From: Hoeflea ulvae
GTDB lineage: Bacteria > Pseudomonadota > Alphaproteobacteria > Rhizobiales > Rhizobiaceae
Assembly (NCBI RefSeq): GCF_026619435.1
Contig: NZ_JAOVZQ010000001.1
Coordinates: forward strand, 751,501 to 815,500
Reading direction: 5' to 3'
Length of the DNA stretch: 64,000 nt
Shown one piece after another: positions 53,865-64,000 of the stretch. Within the stretch, counting starts at the first letter, position 1; each line of letters starts with the position of its first letter. The notes under the pieces were generated by a model that did no database searches, was not told where the DNA came from, and worked only from the letters and a program-made list of their open reading frames with translations. Position numbers and translations under genes: made by a program.

Positions 53865-54440
53865 TTAACGTTTTTCCGACGGATTGGAAGGCTGCGGGCC
53901 GGACAAATCGCAAAGCCGCTCAGCGATGAGGCCCACCCTTTCGGCCACCGGAACGCGGGGAAGCTCGACCAGCGTGTAGCCGGCCGCCTGGTAGATCGCC
54001 ACATTGGCCGCATGGTCGCGCAGCGCGAAGTCGAACCCGTGCCGTCTTTCGTCATCGGTTGTGAAGATGTCCTGCCATGGCGGGCAGACGAAGACCGGCG
54101 TGTCAAATCTCCGCGCGGCCGCAGCCGCAGCCATCGTCTGTGGCACCGGGCGCCCGATCACCGCGCCATAGGCCAGCGCTTCGTAAAAGCTGCGGTCAAA
54201 GAACACGATCTCGCCGGCAGCATCGCCGGCCTCGTCGAAGGCCTCAATCGACCGCGCAAACAGCAGATCCATGAAGGCCGCCTGGTCCAGCCAGGGCAGC
54301 GCCGTGCCGTGTGTCGCCACCTGCTCGGCAACGATCCGGCGTCCGACCTCGGGCACGGTGGCGTAGCCTTTGGCGGCAAGGGCCGAGATCAGCGTCGACT
54401 TGCCGCCGCCGGACGCGCCGGTGATGACGAATTTCGGCAT
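53865..54440 (-). CDS. AAA-type ATPase (AAA_28 family)
   Basis: A 191-residue P-loop protein. Walker A is ITGASGGGKSTLISALA (residues about 6-22) and EIVFFDRSFYEALAYG is the Walker B-like part with Asp. The FDTPVFVCPPWQDIFTTDDERRHG block and YTLVELPRVPVAERVGLIAE are typical of AAA_28 proteins, predicted nucleotide or nucleoside-kinase-like enzymes. The role is unknown. It lies between the mutS gene and adenosine kinase, all on the same strand. Confidence 0.85.
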   Translation of the reverse strand: MPKFVITGASGGGKSTLISALAAKGYATVPEVGRRIVAEQVATHGTALPWLDQAAFMDLLFARSIEAFDEAGDAAGEIVFFDRSFYEALAYGAVIGRPVPQTMAAAAAARRFDTPVFVCPPWQDIFTTDDERRHGFDFALRDHAANVAIYQAAGYTLVELPRVPVAERVGLIAERLCDLSGPQPSNPSEKR

Positions 54441-54516
54441 CCGAATTCCCCGGTTTGAAAAGCATGCGCAATTGCCGGACCGGCTCGCAGCGTCGGGTCG
54501 CGCCCGCGCCGGTCGC

Positions 54517-57266
54517 TCAGCTCCGGCCGGTTTCCGACACCCGCCGCTTCAGTTCGTACAGCGCTTCCAGCGCGTCGCGCGGGGTCATCTCGTCGGGATT
54601 GAGGCCGCTCAGGAAAGCATCCGATTCCGAGGGGCCCCGGGCCGGTTTGGCGGGCTCCCGGTGCACCGGCACCGCAAACAACGGCAGGTCATCGACCAGA
54701 CGCGCCGCCGGGTTTTCCCGCTCGCTGGTCTCCAGCAGCTGCAGCACCTCGCGGGCGCGCGCCACCACCGCGTCGGGCAAGCCGGCAAGCCGCGCCACCT
54801 GGATGCCGTAGGAGCGGTCGGCCGCACCCGGTCCGACCTCGTGCAGGAACACCACTTCGCCCTGCCATTCCTTGACCTTCATGGTGGCATTGGACAGCCG
54901 CGGCAGTTTCTCCGACAGCGCGGTGAGTTCGTGAAAATGGGTGGCGAACAGGCCGCGGCTGCGGTTTTCGGCATGCAGATGCTCGACCGCCGCCCAGGCG
55001 ATCGACAAGCCGTCGAAGGTCGCCGTGCCGCGGCCGATCTCGTCAAGGATCACCAGCGAGCGTGGGCTGGCCTGATTGAGAATCGCCGCCGTCTCCACCA
55101 TCTCGACCATGAAGGTCGAGCGGCCGCGGGCCAGGTCGTCCGAGGCGCCGACGCGGGAGAACAGCCGGTCGACAGCACCGATATGGGCGCTGCCTGCCGG
55201 CACGAAGGAGCCCATCTGCGCAAGAATCGCAATCAGCGCATTCTGCCGCAGGAATGTTGATTTACCGCCCATATTGGGGCCGGTGAGCAGCCAGATCGAG
55301 CCGCCCTCGTCGCTGTCTCCGGGGGCGAGAGGTCGCAATCATTGGCGACAAAGGGTTGCGCTGCCTGGCGCCGCAAGGCCTGCTCGACCACCGGATGCCG
55401 CCCGGCGACGATCTCGAAGGCGAGGCTGTCATCGACCCCGGGCCTTGCATAGCCCTGCTCGCTGGCAAGCTCGGCCAGCGCGGCCGCCACATCGATCACC
55501 GCCAACGCGTCGGCGGCCGCCTTGATCGCATCGGCATGGGTGACGACCAGAGCCACCAGCTCCTCGAAGGCTGCCAGCTCTATGCTCAGCGCTTCGCCCG
55601 CCGCATTGGCGATCCGGGTTTCCAGATCAGCCAGTTCCGTGGTGGTGAACCGCATCGCATTGGCCATGGTCTGGCGATGGATGAACCGCGACTTGGCTTC
55701 GGCGCTGTCGGTCAGCGGCCCGGCATTGAGCGCGGTGACCTCGATGAAATAGCCGAGCATGTTGTTGTGCTTGATCTTCAGTGAGCGCACGCCGGTGTCT
55801 TCGGCATAGGACAGTTGCAGGCCGGCAATCACCCGTCGCGACTGGTCGCGCAAGGCTCTGAGCTCATCGAGCTCCTGCGAGAACCCGGCCCGGACAAAGC
55901 CGCCATCGCGCTTGAGCAGCGGCAATTCGTCATGCAGCGTCTGCGACAGCCGCTCGCCGACCTCGCCGGGAAGCGCGCGCAGCGTGTCGAGCGCCCGGCC
56001 AAGCAGCTCCGGCGCCTCCTCGGTGGCAAACAGCGTTGCAATATCCCCTGCGGCGCGCACGCCGGTCAGGATCGCGCCGAGATCCCGCGGGCCGCCCCGG
56101 TTGAGCGCCAGCCGCGACAATGCGCGCGGCATGTCTGACACACCCTTGAGCGCGCGGCGCAGCGTGTCTGTCAGCGACTGGTTGGCAATCAGGTGGGAGA
56201 CCCCGTCGAGCCGGGTGTTGATCGCGCCGGGATCGGTCAGTGGCGCCATCAGCCATTCGCCAAGCTTGCGCCCGCCGCCGCCGGTGACGGTCCGGTCTAT
56301 GGATTTGATCAGGCTGCCCTGCCGGTCGCCCGACAGGGTCCGCACCAGTTCGAGATTGGCCCGCGTCGCCGGGTCGATGAACATCCGCGCGCCGTCGCGC
56401 TCGCGCTCGGGACGGCCCAGTGGCGGCCGCTCGGAAATCTGGGTCTTTTCGACATAGGCGATGACGGCGGCGGCGGCAGCAAGTTCGGAACGGCTGTAGC
56501 TGCCAAAACCGTCAAGCGAACCGACCTCGAAAAACCGGCAGATCCGGCCTTCCGCCGTGGCGCTGTCAAACAGCACTGCCGGTTGCGGCACGGCCACCCG
56601 GCCGATCTGGTCAATCAGCGGCCGGATTTCCGGATCGTGAAACACGTTTTCCGCCAGGATCAGCTCGCTGGGCTCGACCCGGGCGATATCGGCCAGAAGC
56701 CGCGCCGCCCGGCTTTCGCCGACATGGAACGCGCCGGTGGAGATGTCGATCCAGGCCAGTCCATATTGCGCCTCGGCCGATCCCTTGACCCGCGCCAGCG
56801 CCATTAAAAAATTCGATTGCGACGGATCGAGCAACCGGTCCTCGGTCAGTGTGCCGGGCGTCACCAGCCGGGTGACGTCGCGCCGGACCACCGATTTGGC
56901 GCCGCGTTTCTTGGCCTCCGCCGGGTCCTCGGTCTGCTCGCAGACAGCCACCCGGAAGCCGAGCGAAATCAGCTTCTGCAGATAGTCGTCGGCTGCATGC
57001 ACCGGCACGCCGCACATCGGAATTTCCTGGCCCAGATGCTGGCCGCGCTTGGTCAGCGTGATGCCCAGCGCGCGCGAGGCATCCACCGCGTCCTCGAAAA
57101 ACAGCTCGTAGAAATCGCCCATCCGGTAAAACAGCAGCGAATCCGGATTGTTCGCCTTGATCTCGATGAACTGCTCCATCATCGGCGTCGCCGTGGCGCG
57201 GCTTTCGGCGGTGGCAAGCTGGGCTGTCGTCAGCGTGGCGGGGTGGAGAGGGGTTTCGGCGTTCAA
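54517..57266 (-). pseudogene. mutS: DNA mismatch repair protein MutS, frameshifted
   Basis: MutS recognises mismatches and small loops. The N-terminal part is complete: [35 protein letters not shown] (mismatch-reading FYE), then connector and core/lever domains ([28 protein letters not shown]). In the poly-C run read on the minus strand (plus-strand G run 55321-55325), one base is missing: TCGCCCCCGGAGACAGC leaves the frame just before PGDSDEGGS, and the adjacent frame resumes [24 protein letters not shown] (Walker A), [18 protein letters not shown] and THFHEL to a normal end. Repaired length 916 residues, normal. Real inactivation or sequencing error. A TTG start at 57266 ([12 protein letters not shown]) is the likeliest. 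Confidence 0.88.
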
Positions 57267-57425
57267 GAGGAGATGCCTGTCTTGGTTTTTCAATCGTCTG
57301 CGATGTAAGCTTGACCGGGTGCTCGGCTTTACAGGCCGTGCCAACCACCCTAACGGTGGGGGTGCACCAAAGACAACAGCTACGAGGCGCCGTACACAAG
57401 GTCGCCCACAACGGGATGGAAAAAT

Positions 57426-59711
<2,286 letters not shown>

Positions 59712-59738
59712 AGCGGCAACCCGTCACTGTGAAAGCAG

Positions 59739-59769
59739 GACCGGGGTTCGGCTGTCCTGAACCCCGGTC
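59739..59769. terminator. Bidirectional hairpin between maeB and olsB
   Basis: Perfect 11-base arms GACCGGGGTTC / GAACCCCGGTC with a 9-base loop in the 70-base gap between convergent maeB and olsB. No T run on either side, so a Rho-aided or bidirectional structure. Confidence 0.65.
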
Positions 59770-59781
59770 AGGCGTTCAGTG

Positions 59782-60651
59782 TCAGGCGGCAAAGCGCGAG
59801 GCGTCGGCGCCGTAGTGGTTGAGATAGCGGCCATTGATCTGCTTGACCGGCAGCATCACCAGCACATCGGTGGTCCTGAAGGCGGTGTCGACCACCGCTT
59901 CGCGGGAAACCACTGCGCCGACCCGGAGATAGCCCTTGACCAGCGGCGGCATGGCCGCAATGGCGGCGCGCGGGTTGATGGCCTCGGCCGGCATCATGTC
60001 CATCGACAATCCGCGTCCGGCAATGGCGCGCACGTTCCATTCGTCATTGGCCGCGGCGGTCTGGTTGAGGAAGGACAGCGCCAGCGCATGCGCATAGGGC
60101 CGGGCGCCGGGAAACGAGGCGCAGCCGAACATCACGTCAATGCCGTGGCCCAGCGCATAGGCCCAGGTGCCCTGCCACAGCGCTTCCAGCGTGCGGCGGA
60201 TGCGATAGGTGCTCAGCACGCAGGAGCGGCCCAGTTCCAGAAACCGCTTGTCCGGCGAGCGGCCGACCAGATCCATCACGTCGAATTCGTTCTGCGAATA
60301 AAAACCGTCATGGCGCGCCGCCACCTCCTGCCGGAGCAGCCGGTAGGTGCCGACGATCTGGTCTTCGGTGGAGCCGGTCAGCGCCGTGTCGAGCACCAGC
60401 AGGTGATCGCAATAGCGGTCGACCCGGTCGAAATCGCGTTTCTGCAGCATGGCGTCGGCCGGCAGCTGTGCGCCCATTTCCTCGACGAAGACACGGTAGC
60501 GCAACGCCTGCGCCGCCTCGATCTCGCTGTGCGTCGCGGCAAGCCGGACTTCGAGCGAGCCGATGCGACCGAGGATCCGGTCCTCGGGCTGGAACTTGGC
60601 GATCGGTGCAAGGAAGGGTCTGGTCATCGGCTGTTGTACTTGCGTGTGCAT
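59782..60651 (-). CDS. olsB: L-ornithine N(alpha)-acyltransferase OlsB
   Basis: A 289-residue GNAT-fold acyltransferase of the OlsB type, making lyso-ornithine lipid from ornithine and 3-hydroxyacyl-ACP. Signatures: EAAQALRYRVFVEEMGAQL, RVDRYCDHLLVLD, KRFLELGRSCVLSTYRIRRTLEALWQGTWAYALGHGIDVMFGCASFPG (conserved FGCASF) and PPLVKGYLRVGAVVSREAVVDTAFRTTDVLVMLP. Ornithine lipids replace phospholipids under phosphate limitation in rhizobia. The usual olsA is not adjacent. Upstream region 60652-60867 holds no gene. Confidence 0.93.
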   Translation of the reverse strand: MHTQVQQPMTRPFLAPIAKFQPEDRILGRIGSLEVRLAATHSEIEAAQALRYRVFVEEMGAQLPADAMLQKRDFDRVDRYCDHLLVLDTALTGSTEDQIVGTYRLLRQEVAARHDGFYSQNEFDVMDLVGRSPDKRFLELGRSCVLSTYRIRRTLEALWQGTWAYALGHGIDVMFGCASFPGARPYAHALALSFLNQTAAANDEWNVRAIAGRGLSMDMMPAEAINPRAAIAAMPPLVKGYLRVGAVVSREAVVDTAFRTTDVLVMLPVKQINGRYLNHYGADASRFAA

Positions 60652-60867
60652 GGAAGCTCTCCCGCTGGATGATGACCGGGTTCAACCATGATTCTGCGAC
60701 ATCCCGGTGACATTTGCCATCCGCCATGTGCCCATTTCAAGGTATTTATGTGTCTCCACCCCGTGCAACGCAACCGCGCGGACGTGAATTCCGGCCCGCA
60801 AGTGTTTGAAAGTGGTCGGCTATCATGCCGCTCGCAGGGCCGTTTGCGGGTGGGGACGGCGTCGCGC

Positions 60868-63189
60868 CTATCCGGCGGCGCTCTGCCGTTTGCGGGCCGT
60901 CACCGTCGCCAGCTGCAACAGCCATTGCGGATCGACCGGCTTTTCGGCGTGTCCGTCGGCGCCGGCGGCGAGCAGGTCTTCGCTGGTCGAAGCCTGACCA
61001 TCGGCCGAGAGCACGATGATCGGCAGCCGCGAGAGCTGGCTTGCGGCTTCCTCGGCGCGGATCTGCTGGATGGCGCTGCGGCCGTCGAGTTCGGGCATCG
61101 ACAGATCGGTGATGACCAGATCATAGGCGGCAACGCCGGCCGGGCGTTCCATCGCCTCGTTGACCAGCTTGCGGCCATTGTCGACCACCGTGACCCGGTG
61201 TCCCTGGCGGGCGAGGATCGAGCGCACCACAAGGGCGTTGACCGGATCATCCTCGGCCAGAAGAATGTCCAGCGTCGGATTGTCCGACGCCCGTTCGAGC
61301 ACCACCGGCCGCAGCTTGCAGCTCAACCGGTCGCGGTCGTCGCGGTCATCGCGCCGGGTCAGCACATTGATCAGCGATTCCCGGCGCACCGGCCGCACCA
61401 GCCAGGCGTCGGCGCCATGGCCCGAATGGCTGTCGAGATCGCGGCTGTCTTCGGGTGCGATCACCAGCGTGCGCTCGATGCTGGCGGGCAGTTCCACAGG
61501 TGCTGCGGCCAGCAGGCTGTCGGCACGGTCGGCGATGCGGCGGTCGACGACAATGTCGCTCAGCGTTGCGCCGGAGCGGTAGAGCCGGGTCAGCGCCGTC
61601 ATCATGGACTCGGCGTCATCGGCGGTTTCGGCAATGCCGCCGAGATCGCGAATGGTCCACAGCAGCGCCGTCGAGACCGGACCCCGCGGCGCAATCACCA
61701 GCACGGAGCGGCCCTCGAGCGTCCCCAGCACTGGCCTGTGGGCTTCCGGCTCCGCAAGTTCCCTGACAGGCACGGTGAACTTGAACATGCTGCCCTGGCC
61801 GGGCGTGGAGGTGACGCCGATCTCGCCGCCCAGCGCCTCGACGATGCGCGCCGAAATCGACAATCCGAGCCCGGCGCCGCCCTGGGTGCGGGTCGGGCCA
61901 TTGTCGGCGCGTTCGAACTCGTTGAAGATCCGCACCTTGTCCTCGTCCTTCAGGCCCGGGCCGGTGTCGGAGACGATGAAGGCGAGCTGGCTGTCTTCGC
62001 GCACCACCTCGACCAGAACGCCGCCCTTTTCGGTGAACTTGATGGCGTTGCCGACGAGATTGAACAGCACCTGCCGCAGCCGGCCGATGTCGGACGTGAT
62101 CAGCAGCGGCGCTTCAGCGGCAATATGCACCGCGATCTCGATGCCTTTTTCATGGGCGCGCGAGGCCATCAACTCGCTGACGCCGTTGACCAGGTCTTCG
62201 AGATTGCCCTGCTCCTGGCGCAGATGCAGCCGGCCGGCCTCGATCGAGGTCACATCGAGAAGGTCCTCGATCAGCGACAGCAGCGAATGGCCGGATTCGC
62301 GCGCGGTCTTGAGGTAGCTTGCCTGTTCCGGTGTCGTCTCGGTCTGTTCCAGCAAATGGGTCATGCCCAATATGCCGTTGAGCGGCGTGCGGATTTCATG
62401 GCTGACAGTCGCCAGAAAGCGGGATTTGGCGTGGTTGGCGGCTTCCGCCTTTTCGCGTGCCTCCACCAGCTCGGCCTCGGCCCGGCGGGTGGCGGTGACA
62501 TTGCGGCCGATGCAGTTGATGAACAGGTTGCGCGAAGACGGGTCGCGCGAGGCGGTTTCGTGCCAGGTCCAGATGGTCTGCTGGTCGCCGCTGCCCAGCA
62601 CCAGCTCGCGGCCGCCGGTGTCGCTGGTCGGGGTGAGCGCGATGCCGGCCATGTCGAGCGTCAGCCCGACCGGATTGTCGCAGCCGGTCGCGGTCCGGAA
62701 GGTCTGGTTTGCATAGACGATGCGGCCGTCGAGATTGCAGGCCGTCACCATGTCGCCGAGCGCATCGAAGACCGTGGCCAGATGGCCGGAAAACTCGCCC
62801 AGTTCCCAATTGCGATCGATGTCCTGCTCGGCAAGCGCGGCCTTTTCGGCCATGGCGCGTGCCGGATGGCTGGCCCCGGCATCTGCCCGCGACCGCCGCA
62901 GCAGGGCCACGGCCGCAAAGGCGGCAATGCCTGCGAGGGTGACAAACAGCACCGCGGGCGCGCTGAAGATCATGGAAACCGCAGCCGCTGCCATCACGGC
63001 GGAGGCGGCAAACAGCGCCTGCGACGACGATCCCGCAGCTGCTTTGCGGGCGGATCCGTCCGCTTCCGGGGACTCCGTCGCCGGATAATGCACCACCGGA
63101 ATGACCGGCACCGTGTCAGCCTGCCCGGCGCCAGGCCGGTTGCCGGCCTGGTCCAGGAGAGAGTGGGATCGTTTGGTTTCAGTGCTCAT
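60868..63189 (-). CDS. Hybrid sensor histidine kinase with PAS-like and receiver domains
   Basis: A 773-residue protein. Two hydrophobic helices lie near residues 60-95 ([40 protein letters not shown]). A PAS-like domain follows ([25 protein letters not shown]). The HisKA box contains the phospho-His in [19 protein letters not shown]; HATPase motifs are [34 protein letters not shown] and [14 protein letters not shown] degenerate receiver-like stretch precedes the C-terminal receiver [15 protein letters not shown] with the Asp in [14 protein letters not shown]. Start [11 protein letters not shown]. The target pathway is unknown; no partner receiver is adjacent. Confidence 0.92.
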   Translation of the reverse strand: MSTETKRSHSLLDQAGNRPGAGQADTVPVIPVVHYPATESPEADGSARKAAAGSSSQALFAASAVMAAAAVSMIFSAPAVLFVTLAGIAAFAAVALLRRSRADAGASHPARAMAEKAALAEQDIDRNWELGEFSGHLATVFDALGDMVTACNLDGRIVYANQTFRTATGCDNPVGLTLDMAGIALTPTSDTGGRELVLGSGDQQTIWTWHETASRDPSSRNLFINCIGRNVTATRRAEAELVEAREKAEAANHAKSRFLATVSHEIRTPLNGILGMTHLLEQTETTPEQASYLKTARESGHSLLSLIEDLLDVTSIEAGRLHLRQEQGNLEDLVNGVSELMASRAHEKGIEIAVHIAAEAPLLITSDIGRLRQVLFNLVGNAIKFTEKGGVLVEVVREDSQLAFIVSDTGPGLKDEDKVRIFNEFERADNGPTRTQGGAGLGLSISARIVEALGGEIGVTSTPGQGSMFKFTVPVRELAEPEAHRPVLGTLEGRSVLVIAPRGPVSTALLWTIRDLGGIAETADDAESMMTALTRLYRSGATLSDIVVDRRIADRADSLLAAAPVELPASIERTLVIAPEDSRDLDSHSGHGADAWLVRPVRRESLINVLTRRDDRDDRDRLSCKLRPVVLERASDNPTLDILLAEDDPVNALVVRSILARQGHRVTVVDNGRKLVNEAMERPAGVAAYDLVITDLSMPELDGRSAIQQIRAEEAASQLSRLPIIVLSADGQASTSEDLLAAGADGHAEKPVDPQWLLQLATVTARKRQSAAG

Positions 63190-63252
63190 GGATCCGTCAA
63201 TACCACGGACCCGGTGAGCAAAGCCTTCAGCCAAAGCTTCAAATTTTAGCGA

Positions 63253-63999
63253 TCAGTGGTCCGGCTGTTTCATATTGACCACGACGCGGCCGCGGACCTT
63301 GCCGTCAATGATGGAATGCGCCGCATCGACGATGCCGTCAAAGCCGATTTCGGTCGACAGCGCCTCGAGCTTGGCCATGTCGAGATCGTGCACCAGTCGC
63401 GACCAGGCTTCCTGTCGCAGCGCCAGCGGCGCCATCACCGAATCGATGCCGAGCAGCGACACGCCGCGCAGAATGAACGGCGCCACCGATGTCGGCAGAT
63501 CCATGCCCTGCGCCAGACCGCAGGCTGTCACCGCGCCGCCATAGGAGGTCATCGACAGCACATTGGCCAGCGTGTGGCTGCCCACCGCGTCGACCGCACC
63601 GGCCCAGCGTTCCTTGGCCAGCGGCTTGGCCGGGCCCGAGAGTTCATCGCGATGAATGACTTCCGAAGCGCCGAGGCTCTTGAGGAAGTCGGCCTCCTCG
63701 GTGCGTCCGGTCGAGGCGATGACCTCGTAACCGAGCTTGCCCAGCACCGCGATCGCCACGGTGCCGACGCCGCCATTGGCGCCGGTGACCACCACGGGCC
63801 CGCGTCCGGGCGTGATGCCGTGGCGCTCGAGCGCCATCACCGACAGCATCGCCGTGTAGCCGGCAGTGCCGATCGCCATCGCCGAGCGGCCATCCATGCC
63901 TTCGGGCATCGGGATCAGCCAGTCGCCCTTCAGCCGCGCATAGGCCGCATAGGCGCCGGTATGGACCTCGCCGACGCCGAAGCCGTTGAGGATCACCTT
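63253..63999 (-). CDS. acuI: MDR-type quinone oxidoreductase/acryloyl-CoA reductase AcuI-like, 3' part
   Basis: Partial: the N-terminus lies beyond the window end (frame open, preceding residue Lys before VILNGFGVGEVHTGAY). The NADP-binding motif is VVTGANGGVGTVAIAVLGKLGYEVIASTGRTEEADFLKSLGA; the C-terminal part includes GLAQGMDLPTSVAPFILRGVSLLGIDSV and IDGKVRGRVVVNM, as in AcuI/YhdH proteins. These reduce acryloyl-CoA or related enones with NADPH. Which substrate is used here is not known. Confidence 0.88.
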   Translation of the reverse strand, partial: KVILNGFGVGEVHTGAYAAYARLKGDWLIPMPEGMDGRSAMAIGTAGYTAMLSVMALERHGITPGRGPVVVTGANGGVGTVAIAVLGKLGYEVIASTGRTEEADFLKSLGASEVIHRDELSGPAKPLAKERWAGAVDAVGSHTLANVLSMTSYGGAVTACGLAQGMDLPTSVAPFILRGVSLLGIDSVMAPLALRQEAWSRLVHDLDMAKLEALSTEIGFDGIVDAAHSIIDGKVRGRVVVNMKQPDH

Positions 64000-64000
64000 G

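Noticed and set aside
60688..63249. Open frame of 853 codons on the plus strand opposite the histidine kinase
   Set aside because: Shadow of the kinase; low-complexity composition with no family signature.

Overview
The window is a GC-rich (apart from one island) alphaproteobacterial chromosome segment, most likely from the Rhizobiales/Hyphomicrobiales. The support is gene content and order: ubiE-ubiB, coaBC, dut, a comM/gshB/yraN/rsmI block, a hemW-rdgB-rph operon divergent from hrcA-grpE, mutS, a malic enzyme fused to a phosphotransacetylase-like domain, and olsB for ornithine lipids. A Hoeflea-like genus is possible, but the sequence alone does not prove it. No rRNA, tRNA or CRISPR array was seen.

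Layout. 0-2.1 kb: ubiE (cut by the window edge) and ubiB, ubiquinone synthesis. 2.1-7 kb: a GNAT acetyltransferase, an FKBP isomerase, a MerR-controlled heavy-metal P-type ATPase and a FitAB-type toxin-antitoxin pair that overlaps coaBC. 8-24 kb: accessory region of small regulator/effector pairs (HxlR/YCII, Lrp, ArsR/SRPBCC, XRE-cupin/GNAT, ArsR/permease, Crp and a lone receiver), an HD-GYP protein, cytochrome b561, a zinc alcohol dehydrogenase and a large FAD oxidoreductase. Many of these regulators have visible palindromic operators. 24.3-28.4 kb: an AT-rich three-gene island (Z1-domain ATPase, unknown 154-residue protein, DNA methyltransferase) with 4-base overlaps, the best candidate for an undescribed defence or restriction-modification-like system. 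29-37.7 kb: a HigBA-type toxin-antitoxin pair, prfC, dut, a 3-hydroxyproline dehydratase, cysK, comM and an MscS channel. 37.7-45.2 kb: gshB, then a TetR/flavin-oxidoreductase/LysR insertion, then yraN and rsmI. 45.5-64 kb: a GGDEF-EAL protein, hemW-rdgB-rph, hrcA-grpE, a TRIC-like channel, adenosine kinase, mutS, maeB, olsB, a hybrid histidine kinase and the 3' part of an acuI-like reductase.

Three genes carry single-base frameshifts: prfC (one extra base), the flavin oxidoreductase (one base short in a G run) and mutS (one base short in a C run). Sequencing error is the simplest explanation, but a real mutS lesion would itself favour homopolymer indels. Two genes (the GNAT at 2.1 kb and coaBC) have a second copy of their 3' ends nearby, signs of local duplication.

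Housekeeping genes and accessory cassettes alternate. Relative to the order I recall for rhizobia, the ubiB-coaBC-dut and gshB-yraN-rsmI neighbourhoods have been opened by inserted DNA carrying metal resistance, toxin-antitoxin, defence and catabolic modules.
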